The notes under the pieces were generated by a model. That model made no database searches and was not told where the DNA came from. It saw only the letters and a program-made list of their open reading frames with translations. A stretch of DNA of 12,531 nt from Clostridium sp. UBA2485 (GTDB lineage: Bacteria > Bacillota > Clostridia > Clostridiales > Clostridiaceae). The DNA lies in assembly GCF_002341865.1 (NCBI RefSeq), contig NZ_DDOV01000093.1:1163-13693 (forward strand), written 5' to 3'. The translations under genes were made by a program, and so were the position numbers. Shown piece after piece: positions 7,516 to 12,531 of the stretch (position 1 is its first letter; each line of letters starts with the position of its first letter).

Positions 7516-7559
7516 AAAAAGCCTCCTAAAAATACACTATTAGTACTTTTAAGAAGCTT
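7516..7559 (-). terminator. Attenuator terminator before eutS
   Basis: On the minus strand, bases 7559-7543 (AAGCTTCTTAAAAGTAC) pair with 7535-7519 in a 17-bp stem containing several G-U pairs, followed by a U-rich run (CTTTTTATGCTTTTG). The 5' arm shares bases 7559-7554 with hairpin P2, so P2 and the terminator exclude each other. The 3' arm contains AGGAGG, the SD of the leader ORF. The structure would therefore also hide that SD in any read-through RNA in which it folds. Confidence 0.8.
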
Positions 7560-7597
7560 CATTGCTCTAATTAATTTGTTGCACGCCATTGAACAAC
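7554..7597 (-). promoter_or_regulatory. ANTAR-binding P1-P2 RNA hairpins before eutS
   Basis: P1 (7578-7597) is GTTGTTC/GTGCAAC, with one T-T mismatch and one G-U, around hexaloop AATGGC. P2 (7554-7567) is GAGC/GCTT with one G-U around AATGAA. A1 and G4 are present in both loops. The spacing is 10 bases. P1 begins about 19 bases after the predicted transcription start. The site gates both its own promoter and transcripts arriving from eutG, since no terminator is seen after eutG. Confidence 0.88.
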
Positions 7598-7622
7598 TTT
7601 AACTCAAAATCTTTATGTTTTA

Positions 7623-7651
7623 ATTATATATGTTGTTAAATTAATTGTCAA
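7623..7651 (-). promoter_or_regulatory. Consensus sigma-A promoter for eutS
   Basis: TTGACA (7651-7646), a 17-base spacer and TATAAT (7628-7623) match the sigma-70/sigma-A consensus at every position. The predicted start is near 7616, giving an untranslated leader that begins just before P1. A promoter this strong behind an attenuator fits control by antitermination rather than by initiation. Confidence 0.85.
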
Positions 7652-7658
7652 TTAATTT
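7638..7658. repeat. Perfect 21-bp palindrome over the eutS -35 box
   Basis: Arms AAATTAATTG and CAATTAATTT flank a single T at 7648, with no mismatch. The -35 hexamer TTGACA of the eutS promoter is at its centre. The inner 12 bases AATTGTCAATTA also occur at 9027-9038 in the right end of the MITE-like element. It may be an operator, a remnant of an element end, or an accident of AT-rich DNA. Confidence 0.5.
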
Positions 7659-7695
7659 GTAAAAAATATAATAAACTTATTAATATTGATATATC

Positions 7696-8865
7696 TTACA
7701 TTCCATTATATACTTTTTTAAATAGTTCTTTAAGCTCTTCAACCTTAGGCTCTCTTGGGTTAGTAGGGGTACATCCATCTTTTAAAGCTATCTCAGCCAT
7801 ATCAGTTAAGTTTTTATCAAATTCACTGCTTGAAATGTTTAAATCTTTAATTTTGTTAGGTATTCCTAAAGATCTAATTAGATTTTTTACTCCATTGATT
7901 AATGCCTTAACCCCTTCACGTACACTATTAGAGCTTGTAAGACCTAAGAATCTTGCTATTTCAGCATATCTTTCTGCTGCTTTTGTGTATTCATTTCTAC
8001 CTATAGATTTAATATCTGCATTATACTCTATTACATAAGGTAATACTAATGCATTAGCCTTACCATGTGGTATATGGAATCTACCACCAAGTATATGTGC
8101 CATACTATGATTAACTCCTAATGAAGAGTTAGTAAAGGCTATTCCTGCTATACAAGAAGCATTATGCATCTTTTCTCTTGCTTCTAAATCTGATCCATCT
8201 TTATAAGCTTTTGGTAAATATTTAAATACTAATTTTATTGCTTTTTCTGCTAGTGCATCAGTAAAATCTGAATTTTTTGTTGATACATAAGCCTCAATAG
8301 CATGAGTTAAAACATCTATACCTGTATCTGCTGTTATTGCTTGCGGAACAGATTTTACTAGTTCAGCATCTAATATCGCCATATCTGGTACCATATCCTC
8401 ATCTACTAAAGGATATTTTACATTAAACTTTTTGTCTGTAATTACTGAAAATGCAGTAACTTCTGATCCTGTTCCACTTGTAGTAGGTATAGCTATAAAT
8501 AATGGTTTTTTAACTTCTAATTCAGGGCTTATTCCTTTCTTAACTAATGCTCTAAAGTAACTTATCGCTTTAGAAGCATCAATAGCAGAACCTCCCCCCA
8601 TAGCAATTAGAGCATCTGGATTAAATTTATCCATAGCTTTTATTCCCTTTGATACTACCTCAAGTGGTGGATCTGGGACTATTTCAGAAAAAATTTCATA
8701 TGCAATTGAAGCTGCTTCTAAATGTTCAGTAACTCTGTTAATAAATCCTGAAGTAACCATAAAAGGATCTGTTACTATAAAAGCTCTCTTACAATTGATA
8801 TTCCTTAGTTCTTTTAATTCGCCAACTCCAAAATGAACCTTAGGACCCATATTAAAATTGCTCAT
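7696..8865 (-). CDS. eutG: Iron-dependent alcohol dehydrogenase EutG
   Basis: This is a group III iron-containing alcohol dehydrogenase of the EutG/PduQ type, 389 aa, expected to reduce acetaldehyde to ethanol and recycle NADH in the compartment. The NAD-binding GGGSAIDASK is at 90-99. Iron ligands by comparison with FucO are Asp184 and His188 (IDVLTH), His253 (NHSMAH) and His267 (IPHG), with His257 the conserved extra histidine. Downstream IPTTSGTGSEVT (126-137) is also typical. The ATG at 8865 has GGAAGTG upstream. The gene is first in the locus, 366 nt from its predicted promoter start, and has its own ANTAR attenuator. A fucO-like diol reductase is the alternative, but the eut context and attenuator favour EutG. 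Confidence 0.92.
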   Translation of the reverse strand: MSNFNMGPKVHFGVGELKELRNINCKRAFIVTDPFMVTSGFINRVTEHLEAASIAYEIFSEIVPDPPLEVVSKGIKAMDKFNPDALIAMGGGSAIDASKAISYFRALVKKGISPELEVKKPLFIAIPTTSGTGSEVTAFSVITDKKFNVKYPLVDEDMVPDMAILDAELVKSVPQAITADTGIDVLTHAIEAYVSTKNSDFTDALAEKAIKLVFKYLPKAYKDGSDLEAREKMHNASCIAGIAFTNSSLGVNHSMAHILGGRFHIPHGKANALVLPYVIEYNADIKSIGRNEYTKAAERYAEIARFLGLTSSNSVREGVKALINGVKNLIRSLGIPNKIKDLNISSSEFDKNLTDMAEIALKDGCTPTNPREPKVEELKELFKKVYNGM

Positions 8866-8892
8866 TTTATCACTTCCTACTTTTTATTTTTG

Positions 8893-9037
8893 AATTGATA
8901 ATTGACACTAGGATTTTTATTTATTAAAAAATATATCGTTTTCTATATCTTCAAATAAACTTTAAAATTTGTTTTAATCGTTAAGGAAACTTTAAATTTT
9001 TCCTTATCTGTAAACTATCTTTTGTCAATTGTCAATT
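8893..9037. repeat. MITE-like AT-rich element with 15-bp terminal inverted repeats
   Basis: Left end aattgataattgaca (8893-8907) and right end tgtcaattgtcaatt (9023-9037) are inverted copies with one mismatch, bounding 145 bp with no ORF. Inside are a hairpin AAGGAAA/TTTCCTT (8983-9005) and two copies of AAACTTTAAA (8957-8966, 8987-8996). No clear target-site duplication is seen. The element occupies more than half of the space between the attenuator and eutG, and so would be part of the eutG leader RNA. It could also be a native structured leader. Confidence 0.45.
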
Positions 9038-9059
9038 AGTTGTTAACTAGATTATTCAT

Positions 9060-9134
9060 ATATGATATAGGACTTTGAAATAAAATAACTAAATTCATCC
9101 ACGAGCAGTTATTTTTAAGACTCCTAGCACATAT
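9060..9134 (-). other. Long interrupted RNA hairpin after the eutG attenuator
   Basis: On the minus strand ATATG (9134-9130) pairs with CATAT (9064-9060), TAGGA (9126-9122) with TCCTA (9072-9068), CTT (9119-9117) with AAG (9075-9073), and AAAATAACT (9115-9107) with AGTTATTTT (9090-9082). The 16-base loop contains CGTGGATGAA. It begins 7 bases after the terminator U-tract. It has no U-tract and no ANTAR hexaloop. No B12-box motif is seen, so it is not evidently the AdoCbl riboswitch found by eutG in Enterococcus. Confidence 0.5.
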
Positions 9135-9140
9135 ATAGCC

Positions 9141-9172
9141 AAAAAAGGCTCCTTAAGAAAATCTTAAGGAGC
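9141..9172 (-). terminator. Attenuator terminator before eutG
   Basis: A perfect 11-bp stem GCTCCTTAAGA (9172-9162) / TCTTAAGGAGC (9158-9148) with a 3-base loop is followed by C and six T. This is a textbook intrinsic terminator. Its 5' arm shares GCTC (9172-9169) with hairpin P2, so formation of P2 blocks it. Confidence 0.93.
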
Positions 9173-9211
9173 ACCATTACTCTTTTTTATATTTACACGC
9201 CATTGTGCAAA
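9169..9211 (-). promoter_or_regulatory. ANTAR-binding P1-P2 RNA hairpins before eutG
   Basis: P1 (9192-9211) has a 7-bp stem TTTGCAC/GTGTAAA with one G-U around hexaloop AATGGC. P2 (9169-9182) has GAGT/GCTC, closed by a T-G pair, around AATGGT. A1 and G4 are present in both loops and the hairpins are 9 bases apart. P1 begins about 18 bases after the predicted start of transcription. Confidence 0.9.
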
Positions 9212-9235
9212 ATTTATTTACTTTTAACAATTCTG

Positions 9236-9264
9236 ATTTTATTACTTTGTTCTAAAAATGTCAA
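9236..9264 (-). promoter_or_regulatory. Sigma-A promoter for eutG
   Basis: TTGACA (9264-9259), a 17-base spacer and TAAAAT (9241-9236) lie just upstream of the P1-P2 attenuator, giving a predicted start near 9229. Only one base departs from consensus. The remaining upstream DNA to 9450 is very AT-rich and is shared with the divergent gene. Confidence 0.82.
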
Positions 9265-9313
9265 TATCCATATACTATATTATATCCCATAAAAGTATAA
9301 TATATTTAATATA

Positions 9314-9342
9314 TTGTCTCTATTTTAAAGAAATATTAAAAT
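9314..9342 (+). promoter_or_regulatory. Candidate promoter for the phosphodiesterase gene
   Basis: TTGTCT (9314-9319), a 17-base spacer and TAAAAT (9337-9342) would give a leader of about 100 bases. The region is so AT-rich that other -10-like matches exist. No operator or riboswitch was recognised between here and the start codon. Confidence 0.35.
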
Positions 9343-9450
9343 AAGTATTTTTATAACTAATTATGTTAATATATTTTAATTTAAATATGTTTAAATTATG
9401 CAAAATAAATATCCTTTATAAAAAATATAATTTATTAAGAGGTCGATATT

Positions 9451-10176
9451 ATGATTATTAATTTTGCTCATAGAGGAGCTAGTATGTACTATCCTGAAAA
9501 TACAATGGTTGCCTTTGAAAAAGCTATAGAAATGGGCTGCACCGGAATAGAAACAGATGTTCAAATGACAAAAGATGGTGTACTTGTACTTATACATGAT
9601 GAGTACTTAGATAGAACTACTAATGGTATAGGACTTGTAAAAAATTATACCTATAATGAACTTAGAAAACTTGATGCAGGAAGTTTTAAGGATAGAGCAT
9701 TTTCTAAATGTAAAATTCCTTCTGTAGAAGAGCTTATAGAGTTTACAAAAAATAAAAATATTAAAATTAATTTTGAGATTAAAAATTCTATAATATTCTA
9801 TAGAAATATAGAAGAAAAGCTGCTTTTTCATATAACGAAAGAAAGCATAGAGGATAAGGTAATTCTGTCTAGCTTTAATCATGATTCAATGAATAAATGT
9901 AAAAAACTTAATAGCAATATTCACACTGGATTATTATTTAAGAGAAAAATTAAAGATGTAGATGAATATTTACATCCAGTTAAGCCTAATGCTCTCCACC
10001 TACCCTATAAAAGTCTAAAGAGAGAGTTAATTGAAAAAGCGCATAAAAATAATTTAGAAATTAATATTTATACAGTAGATGATGTTAGCTACATGAAGAA
10101 GCTGATAGATATGAAAGTAGATGGAATTATTACAAACTGTCCAGATTTATTAAAGGAAGTTTTAATTGAATACTAA
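9451..10176 (+). CDS. Cytoplasmic glycerophosphodiester phosphodiesterase
   Basis: A GDPD-family enzyme that hydrolyses glycerophosphodiesters, such as glycerophosphoethanolamine or glycerophosphocholine, to glycerol 3-phosphate and the alcohol. Catalytic and metal-binding motifs are HRG (His7, Arg8), PENT (Glu16), ETDVQMTKDG (Glu34, Asp36), IHD (His49) and the NFEIK strand (Glu109). There is no signal peptide or membrane segment, and 241 aa is the length of small UgpQ-type enzymes. The ATG has AGAGGT 7 bases upstream. It is the only plus-strand gene and diverges from eutG. Ethanolamine release from glycerophosphoethanolamine would make a sensible partner for the eut genes, but that is inference, since no ANTAR site precedes it. 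The ugpQ/glpQ naming is left open. Confidence 0.92.
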   Translation: MIINFAHRGASMYYPENTMVAFEKAIEMGCTGIETDVQMTKDGVLVLIHDEYLDRTTNGIGLVKNYTYNELRKLDAGSFKDRAFSKCKIPSVEELIEFTKNKNIKINFEIKNSIIFYRNIEEKLLFHITKESIEDKVILSSFNHDSMNKCKKLNSNIHTGLLFKRKIKDVDEYLHPVKPNALHLPYKSLKRELIEKAHKNNLEINIYTVDDVSYMKKLIDMKVDGIITNCPDLLKEVLIEY

Positions 10177-10259
10177 TTTTCCATAATTCTATAAAGAATA
10201 TTGAGTTAATATAGACCTATTACTTCTAAGATTTGATGTATAGATTCATATTATTATAA

Positions 10260-10319
10260 AATTGATAATTAACGGTGGTAAATTATAAGGAACTTTCAGC
10301 AGAACATGTAAACTTTAAA
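10260..10319. repeat. Possible partial copy of the 8893-9037 element
   Basis: Three short blocks appear in the same order and orientation as in the MITE-like element: aattgataattaac (10260-10273, one difference from 8893-8906), aaggaacttt (10287-10296, like 8983-8993 less one A) and tgtaaact (10307-10314, as 9009-9016). The right-hand inverted repeat is missing. The rest of 10177-10378 is AT-rich with no ORF, RNA gene or convincing terminator for the phosphodiesterase gene. Confidence 0.25.
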
Positions 10320-10378
10320 CTGATTTATTTTCTAGAGTTTACTGTTTTGTTTCATATTAATATAAAATAATTTTACTT

Positions 10379-10411
10379 AGATTGCTTACATGCTGTGTAT
10401 GTAAGTAATCT
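10379..10411. other. 13-bp inverted repeat beyond the malic enzyme terminator
   Basis: AGATTGCTTACAT (10379-10391) and ATGTAAGTAATCT (10399-10411) are complementary apart from one G-T position, with a 7-base loop. It directly abuts the terminator at 10413-10437. It lacks a good T-run on either strand, so it may be a transcript 3'-end stabiliser or a backup structure between the convergent genes. Confidence 0.45.
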
Positions 10412-10412
10412 A

Positions 10413-10437
10413 AAAAAGGCTTCATAGAAGCCTTTTT
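10413..10437 (-). terminator. Bidirectional intrinsic terminator
   Basis: AAAAAGGCTTC and GAAGCCTTTTT form an 11-bp stem with a 3-base loop. On the minus strand it starts one base after the malic enzyme stop codon and ends in six T. On the plus strand it ends in TTTTTCTTATTTTTC and can also stop transcripts from the phosphodiesterase gene. Confidence 0.92.
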
Positions 10438-10438
10438 C

Positions 10439-11665
10439 TTATTTTTCTATTATTCTTTTAGTTTTTTCGTAGATTTCTTCTGGTTTTACATCTATTCTAT
10501 TTACTTTAGTTTCTATAGCTGCTCTTGCCACATATTCTGCTACCTTAGGCGCTATTCTCAAATCAAATGGTTCTGGAATAACATAATCTTCATTTAACTC
10601 TTCATCAGTAATAATTTCAGCTATAGCTCTAGCAGCAGCTATTTTCATTTCGTCATTTATTTCTGAAGCTCTAACATCTAAAGCTCCTCTAAATATTCCT
10701 GGGAAAGCTAGTACATTGTTAACTTGGTTTGGAAAATCTGATCTACCAGTACAAACAACCTTAGCTCCTGCTTCTTTTGCAATGTTAGGTAATATTTCTG
10801 GATTAGGATTTGCCATTGCCATAACTATAGCATCTTTGTTCATAGATTTAACCATTTCACTAGTAACACAGTTAGCTACAGATACCCCTAAGAATACATC
10901 TTTACCTTTTAAAACTTCTTCTAAAGTTCCTTGTTCTTTATCTTTATTAGATATTTTAGCCATCTCTTCTTTATATTTATTCATTTTTACCTTACGGCCT
11001 TCGTATATAGCTCCTTGAGTATCGCAAAGTATTACATCTTTTACATTTAATCTTATAAGTAATTTTGCTATAGCTATTCCTGCTGCACCTGCACCATTAA
11101 TAACTACTTTTATGTCTTCCATTTTCTTATTAGCTAATTTTACTGCATTAAATAAACAAGCTAATGAAACTACTGCTGTACCATGTTGATCATCGTGAAA
11201 TATTGGAATATTGCATATTTTTTTAAGTTCTTCCTCTATTTCAAAACATTCTGGAGCTTTTATGTCTTCTAGGTTAACTCCTCCAAATGAGCTTTCCATT
11301 AATTTAACAGTTTCTATTATCTTTTTATAATCCTTTGTGTCAAGACATATAGGAAAAGCATCTACTCCTGCAAAAGCTTTGAATAATACTGATTTTCCTT
11401 CCATAACTGGTAGTCCTGCTGCTGCCCCTATATCTCCAAGACCTAATACAGCAGTACCATTAGTTACTACAGCTACCCAATTTCCTTTTGATGTATAATC
11501 ATAAACCTTATCATAATCTTTGTTTATTTCCATACAAGGCTCTGCTACTCCTGGTGTGTATGCTAATGTCATATCTTCTTTATTATTTACAGGTACCTTA
11601 CAGTGAAGTGCAATCTTCCCTTGAAAATCTTTATGAAACTTTAATGCTGTCTCTTTTAAATTCAT
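10439..11665 (-). CDS. NAD(P)-dependent malic enzyme (short bacterial type)
   Basis: The enzyme oxidatively decarboxylates malate to pyruvate and CO2, using NAD(P)+ and a divalent metal in the cytoplasm. The 408 aa fit the short prokaryotic form, without the phosphotransacetylase extension of MaeB. Motifs in order are LAYTPGVAEPC (34-44, likely catalytic Tyr36), GKSVLFKAFAGVDAFP (90-105, likely catalytic Lys91), the metal ligands LEDIKAPECFEIE (132-144) and HDDQHGTA (157-164), the Rossmann loop NGAGAAG (190-196), AMANPNPE, and TGRSDFPNQVNN near the C-terminal part. The ATG has GGAGG 7 bases upstream. It is a single-gene unit with its own terminator, and nothing ties its control to eut. Cofactor preference is not determined, so no symbol is given. 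Confidence 0.93.
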   Translation of the reverse strand: MNLKETALKFHKDFQGKIALHCKVPVNNKEDMTLAYTPGVAEPCMEINKDYDKVYDYTSKGNWVAVVTNGTAVLGLGDIGAAAGLPVMEGKSVLFKAFAGVDAFPICLDTKDYKKIIETVKLMESSFGGVNLEDIKAPECFEIEEELKKICNIPIFHDDQHGTAVVSLACLFNAVKLANKKMEDIKVVINGAGAAGIAIAKLLIRLNVKDVILCDTQGAIYEGRKVKMNKYKEEMAKISNKDKEQGTLEEVLKGKDVFLGVSVANCVTSEMVKSMNKDAIVMAMANPNPEILPNIAKEAGAKVVCTGRSDFPNQVNNVLAFPGIFRGALDVRASEINDEMKIAAARAIAEIITDEELNEDYVIPEPFDLRIAPKVAEYVARAAIETKVNRIDVKPEEIYEKTKRIIEK

Positions 11666-11703
11666 AGTAAATCCTCCATTATAAAAATAATTTCTAATTT
11701 TAC

Positions 11704-11727
11704 TAGTTTACACTACTGTATAAACTA
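11704..11727. promoter_or_regulatory. Dyad in the malic enzyme leader, possible operator
   Basis: TAGTTTACAC and GTATAAACTA are inverted 10-base arms with one mismatch around TACT. The dyad begins two bases after a TATAAT (11734-11729) and lies some 10 bases after the start predicted from the 11744-11772 promoter. It could bind a regulator or form an RNA hairpin. It matches no operator that I recognise. Confidence 0.4.
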
Positions 11728-11743
11728 AATTATACCTATCTTT

Positions 11744-11772
11744 ATAATATATATTATTCGATACAAATACAA
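11744..11772 (-). promoter_or_regulatory. Candidate promoter for malic enzyme
   Basis: TTGTAT (11772-11767), a 17-base spacer and TATTAT (11749-11744) on the minus strand would start transcription near 11737. A nearby TATAAT (11734-11729) lacks a -35 match at 17 bases. Both lie in the 239-base gap between thiM and the malic enzyme gene. Confidence 0.4.
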
Positions 11773-11904
11773 CTTATCAGACAGAATTATATGTTAATTT
11801 TAATGCTAATTTCCTTCTTTTAATATTTATCTAAACATTATTAAGTAGCTCTTCAAAATCAAAAGGTCTATAAAGTAAAGTATCTTTTAAATAAAATATG
11901 TTAA

Positions 11905-12531
11905 TTACACCTTATAAACTCTTTGATTTGTATATAATTTCTCCTCTGAAAAATTATATACTTGGTCTAAAAATTTTATTTTAAAAGTTCCACTACCTTC
12001 GATTCCTTTTTTTATCTCTCTTTCAGCTAATTCACCACAAACTCCTAGTAATGTTACTGCTATTAGGGTTGATATTAAATGCTCTTTAGTTACGGAAACT
12101 AATGTTGCAATTACAGCTCCCATCATACATCCCACGGCAGTAACTTTACTCATAATGCTATGTCCATTTTCTACTATATAACATATATCTTTATAACATA
12201 TAATATCTATCTTTCCAGTTATGCATATTACTGAATTTAATTTATAGCTTAAAGCTTCAGCCAAAGCTTTTCCTTCTTTTATATAATCAGTACCCTCTTC
12301 ATTTTCCTCACTATCTACCCCTTTAGAATTGGTTTTAAGTCCACATAAGGTTTTGATTTCTGAAAGATTTCCTTTAATTACAGAAAAGTTGATTTCCTTT
12401 AATAGTTTTTCAATAGAACTCTTTCTAAAATTGGATGCAGCTACCCCTACAGGATCTAATACTACAGGTATATTTAAACTATTAGCCTTTTTCCCTGCCA
12501 ATATCATAGATTTTAGTGTATCTTTTGTTAA
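11905..12531 (-). CDS. thiM: Hydroxyethylthiazole kinase ThiM, 5' end outside window
   Basis: ThiM phosphorylates 4-methyl-5-(2-hydroxyethyl)thiazole for thiamine salvage. The frame is open to the right edge. Residues LTKDTLKS precede the internal Met at 12507 and match the family, so that Met is not the start and about 60 N-terminal residues are missing. Diagnostic segments are AGKKANSLNIPVVLDPVGV followed by AAS near the start of the visible part, VIKGNLSEI (substrate/ATP pocket) and the TAVGCMMGAVIATL phosphate-binding loop with its conserved Cys. The C-terminus FKIKFLDQVYNFSEE is also family-like. No terminator is seen after the stop. Any TPP riboswitch would lie beyond the window. Confidence 0.9.
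   Translation of the reverse strand, partial: LTKDTLKSMILAGKKANSLNIPVVLDPVGVAASNFRKSSIEKLLKEINFSVIKGNLSEIKTLCGLKTNSKGVDSEENEEGTDYIKEGKALAEALSYKLNSVICITGKIDIICYKDICYIVENGHSIMSKVTAVGCMMGAVIATLVSVTKEHLISTLIAVTLLGVCGELAEREIKKGIEGSGTFKIKFLDQVYNFSEEKLYTNQRVYKV

Noticed and set aside
9011..9038. TTGACA copies in the right end of the MITE-like element as a second eutG promoter.
   Set aside because: The best partner at 17 bases is TACAGA, a poor -10, and a near-consensus promoter already exists at 9236-9264.
9067..9105. Short minus-strand ORFs in the eutG leader beginning with the GTG or ATG in the hairpin loop.
   Set aside because: No SD precedes them and the frames end after 16-20 codons of unremarkable sequence.
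9391..9882. Minus-strand open frames overlapping the phosphodiesterase gene.
   Set aside because: Compositionally biased (Phe, Ile, Tyr, Lys) translations of the antisense strand of a gene with intact catalytic motifs.
10309..10358. GTAAACT...AGTTTAC inverted repeat as a terminator for the phosphodiesterase gene.
   Set aside because: The loop exceeds 20 bases and no GC-rich stem or T-run follows. The bidirectional terminator at 10413-10437 is a better candidate.
1..12531. CRISPR arrays, tRNA or rRNA genes, insertion sequences, phage genes.
   Set aside because: No spaced direct repeats, cloverleaf, rRNA signature or transposase/integrase motif was seen.

Overview
The window is low-GC, AT-rich Firmicute DNA, most likely a cluster I Clostridium or close relative. 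The grounds are the A/T-ending codon use, strong Shine-Dalgarno sequences, and an ethanolamine utilisation (eut) locus of the Gram-positive type, controlled by a two-component RNA-binding antiterminator. The species cannot be named from the sequence.

Layout. Positions 1-8865, all on the minus strand, hold part of the eut locus. In transcription order it is eutG (alcohol dehydrogenase), eutS (shell), eutP (GTPase-like), eutV (ANTAR response regulator), eutW (soluble sensor kinase), eutA (lyase reactivase), eutB and eutC (ethanolamine ammonia-lyase), eutL (shell), and the first 12 codons of another BMC-domain shell gene that leaves the left edge. Positions 8866-9450 are a 585-base divergent intergenic region. 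A plus-strand glycerophosphodiester phosphodiesterase gene follows (9451-10176), then a minus-strand malic enzyme (10439-11665) with a bidirectional terminator, and the 3' part of a minus-strand thiM (11905 to the right edge).

How it works. EutB/EutC split ethanolamine into acetaldehyde and ammonia using adenosylcobalamin, EutA reactivates the enzyme, EutG can reduce acetaldehyde to ethanol, and EutS/EutL and the next shell protein build the compartment. EutW is expected to phosphorylate EutV, whose ANTAR domain binds paired RNA hairpins with A1/G4 hexaloops. Three such P1-P2 sites can be read directly, before eutG, eutS and eutA. In each, P2 overlaps the 5' arm of a terminator-like hairpin, so binding would release transcription. 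All six hexaloops begin AATG. The eutG and eutS sites each have a near-perfect sigma-A promoter just upstream. The eutA site has none and appears to gate read-through from eutW.

The EutVW circuit itself is known biology. The less ordinary points are: a six-codon leader ORF whose SD lies inside the eutS terminator; a P1 hairpin 4 nt after the eutW stop codon; a 65-nt near-perfect hairpin with a poor U-tract before eutA; extra long hairpins after the eutA and eutG attenuators; a MITE-like element in the eutG leader; and a perfect 21-bp palindrome centred on the eutS -35 box.
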